Origin: Desulfuromonadales bacterium
GTDB lineage: Bacteria; Desulfobacterota; Desulfuromonadia; Desulfuromonadales; BM103
Length of the DNA stretch: 20,034 bases
Direction: 5' to 3'
Assembly: GCA_030614505.1 (NCBI GenBank)
Contig: JAUWTX010000011.1
Location: forward strand, 1-20,034
The notes beneath the pieces are model-generated. The model had not been told where the DNA came from. It made no database searches and was given only the letters and a program-made list of their open reading frames with translations. The position numbers were made by a program, and so were the translations under genes. Numbering within the stretch: the first letter of the stretch is position 1; every line of letters begins with the position of its first letter. Shown one piece after another: positions 15,046 to 20,034 of the stretch.

Positions 15046-16121
15046 AACTGTTGCTGGCCGGTGGCGGCACCGGTGGACATCTTTTCCCGGCGATAGCTCT
15101 GGCCGAACAGCTCAAACATGAGGAGCCGCAGAGTGAAATTCTCTTTGTCGGCACCGAAAGAGGCCTGGAAGCTCGTATGCTGCCTGAACTTGGCTGGTCT
15201 TTAGAAACGATCGAGATGAGCGGTTGGGCAGGACTTGGCTGGCTTACTCGCCTGAAAGTCCTCGGGAAACTGATGAAGAGCTTTGGCCAGTCCAGAACGA
15301 TTTTGAGGAAATTCGGGCCGGATGTCGTTGTTGGTGTCGGTGGCTATGCTTCTGTTCCTGTTCTGCTGGCCGCCAAAACATTGGGAATCCCGTATCTGGT
15401 CCACGAGCAGAATGCCTGGCCCGGGTTAGCCAACCGTTTGCTTGGTCGCTGGGCGAAAAGAGTCTGTCTTTCCTTTAGCGAGGCAGACCGGGCCTTTCAT
15501 CGAAGTGCCACGGTGTTGACCGGTAACCCGGTTCGCGCGGCGATGGAGAGCTGCCCGAATATATCGAAAGATAATATCTGCCTGTTGGTGTTCGGTGGCA
15601 GTCAGGGTGCGCGGGCAATTAACCGGGCGGTGGTTGCCGCTCTGCCACATTTGGACGAATGGCGGGAGAAACTTGAAATCGTGCATCAGTCCGGACAACT
15701 GGATTATGAGGAAACCTTGCGTGGTTACAGAGAGAACGACTGGCCTAATGTCGATGTTCAGCCGTTCATCAATGATATGGCGAAGGCTTATGCCAAGTCG
15801 ACACTGATTGTCTGCCGGGCCGGGGCAACGACCCTCGCTGAGTTGACCGCCTGTGGACGTCCTGCGGTGCTGGTGCCATACCCTCACGCTGCTGCCGGCC
15901 ATCAGTCCGTCAATGCTCAGGCCATGGCAACCAAGGGTGCTGCCCTGATGATGGAAGAAACCGATTTAACAGCTGAGCGTCTGGCTAAACTGATCAGCGG
16001 TCTGCTTCATGACCGTGCCAGCATCATGTCGATGGCGGCCGCGGCAAAAGGCCTGGCGCGGCGCGGTGCAGCTGCACGATTGCTGCGGGAGTGCCGGACG
16101 GTGCTCTTGGAAGCGGCCTGA
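15042..16121 (+). CDS. murG: UDP-GlcNAc:lipid I GlcNAc transferase MurG
   Basis: A 359-residue GT-B glycosyltransferase (E. coli 355), peripheral on the inner face of the membrane, that converts lipid I to lipid II. The glycine-rich loop GGGTGGH is at 7-13 and the second G loop VGVGGYASVP at 97-106. HEQNAWPG is at 121-128. The UDP-binding part has GGSQGA at 185-190, CRAGATTLAE at 258-267 and PHAAAGHQSVNA at 281-292. Translation is probably coupled to ftsW through the ATGA overlap. A 39-base gap separates it from murC. Confidence 0.97.
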   Translation: MKLLLAGGGTGGHLFPAIALAEQLKHEEPQSEILFVGTERGLEARMLPELGWSLETIEMSGWAGLGWLTRLKVLGKLMKSFGQSRTILRKFGPDVVVGVGGYASVPVLLAAKTLGIPYLVHEQNAWPGLANRLLGRWAKRVCLSFSEADRAFHRSATVLTGNPVRAAMESCPNISKDNICLLVFGGSQGARAINRAVVAALPHLDEWREKLEIVHQSGQLDYEETLRGYRENDWPNVDVQPFINDMAKAYAKSTLIVCRAGATTLAELTACGRPAVLVPYPHAAAGHQSVNAQAMATKGAALMMEETDLTAERLAKLISGLLHDRASIMSMAAAAKGLARRGAAARLLRECRTVLLEAA

Positions 16122-16160
16122 AGAGGAAGACTGAGTAAAAAGTAAGGACTGGGGAAAATT

Positions 16161-17537
16161 ATGTACGGCAAGATTCAAAAAATTCATTTCGTCGGTATTG
16201 GTGGCATAGGTATGAGCGGTATTGCAGAAGTGCTCATCAATCTTGGTTATCAGGTGTCGGGGTCGGATCTCAAGGAGAGCGATATTACCCGTAGGCTGGC
16301 AAGCCTGGGTGGTACGATTGCCTACGGCCATCGTGCCGAGAACCTGGCCGAGGTGGATGTTGTGGTGACATCCACGGCAGTCAATCAGAACAACCCCGAA
16401 GTGCAGGAAGCACATCGTCGCAAGATCCCGGTAATCCCCCGGGCAGAGATGCTGGCTGAACTGATGCGTATGAAGCATGGCATCGCTATCGCCGGGACCC
16501 ACGGTAAGACGACGACTACCAGCAGGGTTGCAACTGTACTCTCCCACGGTGGTATTGATCCGACCGTAGTGATCGGCGGCCGACTCGATTCAATCGGCTC
16601 CAACGCCAAGCTGGGGCAGGGTGAATTCCTGGTGGCCGAAGCCGATGAGTCGGACGGTTCGTTCCTTAAGTTATCGCCAACTATTGCGGTGGTGACCAAT
16701 GTCGATGAGGACCACCTCGATTACTATAAAGATCTGGACGAAATACGCTCAACTTTTGTTGATTTCATCAACAAGGTGCCTTTCTACGGTTTGGTTATCC
16801 TCTGTCTGGATGATGAAAATCTGCAGGGCATGATTCCCGAAGTCAAGAAACGCCTGATAACTTATGGCCTGAGCAGTCAGGCGGATTTTCAGGCATCTGA
16901 AATTGAGCACAAGGCTGACCGCACAAGCTTTCTGGTCTCTTATCGTGGCGATGCTCTTGGTCGACTGAATATGCGCATGCCGGGAGTCCATAATGTTCTT
17001 AATGCCTTGGCTGCAGTCGCTGTCGGTATGGAACTCGATATGCCCTTTGATTCGATCGCCGAAGGCTTCCAGGATTTCGGTGGTGTACAGCGCCGTTTTC
17101 AGGTCAAAGGGGAAGCTCAGGAGATCATGGTGGTGGATGATTACGGTCATCATCCGGTGGAAATCAAGGCGACTCTGGCGGCGGCGCGTTCAGGTTGGGA
17201 CCGACGTGTGGTCGCCGTGTTTCAGCCGCATCGATACAGCCGTACCGAGGCCCTGTTTGATGATTTTTTGACAGCTTTTTACCAAGCAGATCACATTGCT
17301 GTGATGGATGTCTATGCGGCCGGTGAAGAGCCGCGACCGGAGGTCTCCGCAGAAAAACTGGCTGAAGGTATCAGCGGCCATGGTCACAAGTCGTGCTGCT
17401 ATACCGGCGATCTGGAGGCGACGGTCGAGCATCTGCAGGCCGTGTTGCAGCCAGGTGATATTGTCATCACGCTCGGTGCCGGAAATGTCTGGCAGGTGGG
17501 CGAGAGTCTTATGCAACTCCTGGAGAGAGAGGGTTGA
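16161..17537 (+). CDS. murC: UDP-MurNAc:L-alanine ligase MurC
   Basis: A 458-residue Mur ligase that starts the peptide stem by adding L-alanine to UDP-MurNAc. The N-terminal dinucleotide-fold loop is HFVGIGGIGMSGIAEVL at 9-25. The P-loop GTHGKTT is at 112-118, with ADESDGSFLKL at 161-171 and NVDEDHLDYY at 180-189. The C-terminal domain carries DDYGHHPVEI at 326-335, typical of MurC. GGGG (16151-16154) precedes the ATG at 16161 at suitable spacing. Unlike many dcw clusters, no murB follows: the ddl start comes 7 bases after the stop. The end shows no sign of a MurC-MurB fusion. Confidence 0.97.
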   Translation: MYGKIQKIHFVGIGGIGMSGIAEVLINLGYQVSGSDLKESDITRRLASLGGTIAYGHRAENLAEVDVVVTSTAVNQNNPEVQEAHRRKIPVIPRAEMLAELMRMKHGIAIAGTHGKTTTTSRVATVLSHGGIDPTVVIGGRLDSIGSNAKLGQGEFLVAEADESDGSFLKLSPTIAVVTNVDEDHLDYYKDLDEIRSTFVDFINKVPFYGLVILCLDDENLQGMIPEVKKRLITYGLSSQADFQASEIEHKADRTSFLVSYRGDALGRLNMRMPGVHNVLNALAAVAVGMELDMPFDSIAEGFQDFGGVQRRFQVKGEAQEIMVVDDYGHHPVEIKATLAAARSGWDRRVVAVFQPHRYSRTEALFDDFLTAFYQADHIAVMDVYAAGEEPRPEVSAEKLAEGISGHGHKSCCYTGDLEATVEHLQAVLQPGDIVITLGAGNVWQVGESLMQLLEREG

Positions 17538-17544
17538 GCGTGAG

Positions 17545-18483
17545 ATGAGAGTTATGACAAATCAAAACAAACTTAAAAACAGAAAGATTGCCGTACTGAT
17601 GGGTGGTCTCTCGGCTGAACGGGAAATCTCGCTGAAAACCGGACATGCCGTTCTGAAGGCATTACTTGAAAATGGTTGTGATGCCGTGGCCGTAGATGTC
17701 GGTCGTGACTTGCCGGGACAATTGCGGGCAGCTGAAGCCGAGTTGGCTTTTATCTGTCTGCATGGGCGCTATGGTGAGGACGGAACAGTCCAGGGGTTGC
17801 TTGAAATGTTACAGATCCCTTACACCGGCAGCGGTGTGATGTCCTCAAGCATGGCCATGGACAAGGTGGTCACCAAGCAGCTCCTGCTCTATCACGAAAT
17901 ATCGACTCCTGGATTTGTCATCTTTCGTGCCGGGGATGACCAGCCTGCGTTACTAGACCGCTGCCGGCATTTTCCGTTGGTGGTCAAGCCGGCCCGGGAG
18001 GGCTCCACAATCGGTATCAGCATCGTCCATGACAGAGCACAGCTTGAAGCAGGTCTTGCCGAAGCCTTGCAGCACGACGATCTGGTCCTGATCGAGGATT
18101 TTATCCAGGGAGCTGAAGTCACGGTGAGTGTGCTGAATGGTGAGCCGTTGCCGATCATCCAGATTGTACCCAAAAGTGGTTTTTATGATTACGAATCGAA
18201 ATATACGCCTGGACAAACCGAGTATCTGCTACCGGCACCGCTGGAGGCAATTATTTACAACCGTCTCCAGGAAACCTCTGTGGCTGCTTGCCAGGCGTTG
18301 TCCTGTCGGGGTGTTGCCCGAGTTGATTTTATGGTGCGAGAACGAGAGTTCTTCTGTCTCGAGGTCAATACAATCCCGGGTATGACAGAAACCAGCCTCT
18401 TGCCCAAGGCTGCTGCTGAGGCAGGTATTTCCTTTAATGAGCTAGTGATGCAGATCCTTGAGGATGCAGCATTGAACAAGTAG
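17545..18483 (+). CDS. ddl: D-alanine-D-alanine ligase
   Basis: An ATP-grasp enzyme of 312 residues (E. coli DdlB 306) that makes the D-Ala-D-Ala dipeptide used by MurF. The N-terminal region has VLMGGLSAEREISLKTG at 17-33, HGRYGEDGTVQG at 73-84 and YTGSGVMSSSMAMDK at 93-107. ATP-grasp features are VVKPAREGSTIGIS at 146-159 and CLEVNTIPGMTETSLLP at 271-287, with Asn275 as a metal ligand. The frame is open far back into murC, so the start must be chosen: ATG 17545 or ATG 17554, three codons later. Neither has a strong ribosome site, and either gives a normal N-terminus. The nearby murC stop (17535-17537) suggests coupled translation. Confidence 0.96.
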   Translation: MRVMTNQNKLKNRKIAVLMGGLSAEREISLKTGHAVLKALLENGCDAVAVDVGRDLPGQLRAAEAELAFICLHGRYGEDGTVQGLLEMLQIPYTGSGVMSSSMAMDKVVTKQLLLYHEISTPGFVIFRAGDDQPALLDRCRHFPLVVKPAREGSTIGISIVHDRAQLEAGLAEALQHDDLVLIEDFIQGAEVTVSVLNGEPLPIIQIVPKSGFYDYESKYTPGQTEYLLPAPLEAIIYNRLQETSVAACQALSCRGVARVDFMVREREFFCLEVNTIPGMTETSLLPKAAAEAGISFNELVMQILEDAALNK

Positions 18484-18485
18484 TC

Positions 18486-18508
18486 GTGGAGTTCGACAAG
18501 CTCCTCAC
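18486..18508 (+). repeat. Imperfect palindrome in the ddl-ftsQ spacer, REP-like
   Basis: The 39-base spacer contains GTGGAG (18486-18491) and CTCCTCAC (18501-18508), which can pair with a 2-base bulge around a 9-base loop. The core GTTCGACAAGCTC (18491-18503) resembles a short palindromic motif that I recall as dispersed in intergenic DNA of several proteobacterial genomes. Whether it is repeated in this genome cannot be seen from one copy. Confidence 0.35.
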
Positions 18509-18522
18509 AGCGGGATGAAACG

Positions 18523-19365
18523 ATGCACGACCTGAAGTCTAAAAAACAGAAGAAGGCCAAAACTAACCGGCGCAAGCAGGAAAAGCAGCCGCGCGATTGG
18601 AAAAAACTCTTTCATCGTCTGCTGCGCATCAGCATTGCGTCCGGAAGTGGTTTTCTCCTGGCGAGTGGCGCCTTGCTTACAGCCCAGATGCTTCTGGAAT
18701 CTGGTTATTTCGGAGTGCAGCAGGTCCGCGTGGAGAACCGGATGAGAGTCAGTGAAGGCGATATCATGGAGGCCTCCGATATCGAGACAGGTGACAGCCT
18801 TTTCGATCTCAAGCTGCATATGATCGGTCGCAAGATAGAGGAGAATCCATGGATAGCCAGAGCCGATGTGGAACGCTCCTTCCCGGACAAGGTGGTGATC
18901 CGGGTGGTGGAACGTGAAGTCAGGGCCGTGATTGATCTCGGTTATCTCTACTACGTTGATAAGGCCGGAGAGGTTTTCAAGATGCTTGAGACGGGTGATC
19001 AGCTCAATTATCCGGTGATTACAGGGATTGATCGCCAGTACCTGCTAGACAATCCGGACCAGACTCAGGATTCATTAAATCTGGCTCTGCAACTTATGGA
19101 TGAATTGAATGATCGAACACTATTCAATCTTGAAGATGTTTCGGAGATCCATTACGACCAGCATGAAGGGTTGATCCTGCATACCAGGATTGGCGGCGTG
19201 CCGGTCCTTATGGGTAAGCAGGGTTTTAACGCCAAATTGAACCGCCTGGAGGCAATTTATGATGATCTGGAGCCGCGTTTGCTGGCTCTCAAGTATATCG
19301 ATTTAAACGTGACTGACCGCGTAATCGTGAAACTGGATGTGAAACGTAAGGTCAGCAGAGGTTAG
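18523..19365 (+). CDS. ftsQ: Cell division protein FtsQ
   Basis: A 280-residue bitopic divisome protein (E. coli 276). A very basic cytoplasmic N-terminus (about 5-35, many Lys and Arg) precedes one membrane helix at about 36-58. The periplasmic POTRA domain follows at about 64-133 (FGVQQVRVENRMRVSEGDIM, then ENPWIARADVERSFPDKVVI). The FtsQ/DivIB beta domain continues with YVDKAGEVFKM and ends in VDVKR-type basic residues. FtsQ binds FtsL and FtsB and holds FtsW/FtsI regulation in check. GGGA (18512-18515) lies 7 bases before the ATG. It follows ddl and precedes ftsA in the standard order. Confidence 0.95.
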   Translation: MHDLKSKKQKKAKTNRRKQEKQPRDWKKLFHRLLRISIASGSGFLLASGALLTAQMLLESGYFGVQQVRVENRMRVSEGDIMEASDIETGDSLFDLKLHMIGRKIEENPWIARADVERSFPDKVVIRVVEREVRAVIDLGYLYYVDKAGEVFKMLETGDQLNYPVITGIDRQYLLDNPDQTQDSLNLALQLMDELNDRTLFNLEDVSEIHYDQHEGLILHTRIGGVPVLMGKQGFNAKLNRLEAIYDDLEPRLLALKYIDLNVTDRVIVKLDVKRKVSRG

Positions 19366-19390
19366 AATTACAGCGGAGAAGGGGAGAATT

Positions 19391-20034
19391 ATGAACGGTA
19401 AACGGGAGAATCTGGTTGTTGGACTTGATATTGGCACGACAAAGATTTGTGCCATTGTCGGGGCGATAACTGAGGAAGGTCTGGATGTCGTTGGTATTGG
19501 CACCAGCCCGTCGCGCGGTATGCGCAAGGGTGTGGTCATCAACATTGAAAGCACAGTAACCGCAATTCGCAAGGCACTACAGGAAGCGGAGTTGATGGCC
19601 GGTTGTGAAATTAAGTCGGTGTTTGCCGGGATTGCCGGTGGTCACATCAAGGGGATTAACTCCCAGGGGGTGATCGCTATCAAGAACCGTGAGGTCACCA
19701 ACGAAGATGTGCGCCGTGTCATCGATGCTGCCAAGGCATTGGCGATTCCGATGGATCGAGAGGTGATTCATATCCTGCCTCAGGAATTCATTATCGATGA
19801 CCAGGATGGCATCAAAGAGCCTCTGGGCATGAGTGGTGTACGTCTGGAGGCCCGGGTGCATATTGTCACCGGTGCCGTGGCCAGTGCACAGAATATCATC
19901 AAGAGCTGCAACAAGGCCGGTGTCGATGTCGGGGACATCGTCCTTGAGCAACTGGCTTCTGCGGAGGCCGTATTGACCCCGGATGAAAAGGACCTGGGCG
20001 TTGCCCTTATCGATATAGGTGGCGGCACTACAGA
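19391..20034 (+). CDS. ftsA: Cell division protein FtsA, 5' part (runs off the window)
   Basis: The first 214 codons of FtsA, an actin-like ATPase that tethers FtsZ to the membrane and recruits later divisome proteins. The phosphate-1 motif GLDIGTTKI is at 11-19. The family-specific 1C subdomain covers about 85-165 (SVFAGIAGGHIKGINSQGV before it, ILPQEFIIDDQDGIKEPLGM within). The phosphate-2 loop begins at LIDIGGGTT (about 206-214), where the window stops. GGGGAGA just upstream of the ATG at 19391 is a good ribosome site. The C-terminal half, including the membrane-binding helix, and the expected ftsZ are beyond the edge. Confidence 0.96.
   Translation, partial: MNGKRENLVVGLDIGTTKICAIVGAITEEGLDVVGIGTSPSRGMRKGVVINIESTVTAIRKALQEAELMAGCEIKSVFAGIAGGHIKGINSQGVIAIKNREVTNEDVRRVIDAAKALAIPMDREVIHILPQEFIIDDQDGIKEPLGMSGVRLEARVHIVTGAVASAQNIIKSCNKAGVDVGDIVLEQLASAEAVLTPDEKDLGVALIDIGGGTT

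Noticed and set aside
15966..16547. 193-codon minus-strand open frame across the murG end and murC start
   Set aside because: Antisense to two well-supported genes, with no recognisable motifs.
17308..17544. Upstream extension of the ddl frame into murC
   Set aside because: The extension is out of frame with murC, Arg/Ser-rich and unlike Ddl; the family core begins just after 17545.
1..20034. CRISPR arrays, tRNA/rRNA genes, insertion sequences, toxin-antitoxin or phage modules
   Set aside because: None seen: no regularly spaced repeats, cloverleaf-like sequence, transposase or integrase frames; nearly all of the DNA is explained by housekeeping genes.

Overview
The window reads as chromosomal DNA of a Gram-negative, meso-diaminopimelate-type bacterium. 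It most resembles the Desulfuromonadia/Geobacter group of (former) Deltaproteobacteria, but that placement is inference from gene content, gene order and protein style; no search was run. Nearly all of it is housekeeping DNA. The dominant feature is a long division and cell wall (dcw) cluster. I found no new defence, mobile or biosynthetic system, so the findings are small-scale signals.

Region 1 (1-504): an AT-richer left edge. It holds the C-terminal end of an unrecognised plus-strand gene (2-244) and about 250 bases with possible decayed minus-strand coding sequence. Region 2 (505-2815, minus strand): ligA (NAD-dependent DNA ligase), followed 4 bases later by a small acylphosphatase gene. 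Region 3 (2816-3137): a 322-base spacer between the divergent ligA and CorB/HlyC-like genes. Region 4 (3138-4397, plus): a four-helix DUF21/CBS-pair/CorC_HlyC membrane protein of the CorB/YfjD type. Region 5 (4398-4771): the spacer before the dcw cluster. It contains a 97-base nested inverted repeat, a pyrimidine-rich tract, a candidate promoter and three copies of GTGT at exact 10-base spacing that look like an MraZ operator.

Region 6 (4772-20034, plus): mraZ, rsmH, ftsL, ftsI (with a C-terminal PASTA domain), murE, murF, mraY, murD, ftsW, murG, murC, ddl, ftsQ and the 5' part of ftsA, which runs off the window. Spacing is tight throughout, with overlaps at rsmH/ftsL, ftsL/ftsI, murE/murF, murD/ftsW and ftsW/murG, so one long transcript is likely. 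MurC, MurD, MurE, MurF and Ddl build UDP-MurNAc-pentapeptide in the cytoplasm. MraY and MurG turn it into lipid II at the membrane. FtsW and FtsI polymerise and cross-link septal wall. FtsL, FtsQ and FtsA belong to the divisome, RsmH methylates 16S rRNA, and MraZ is the probable autoregulator. murB is not in the cluster; the murC and ddl coding regions are only 7 bases apart. ftsZ, expected after ftsA, would lie beyond the right edge.
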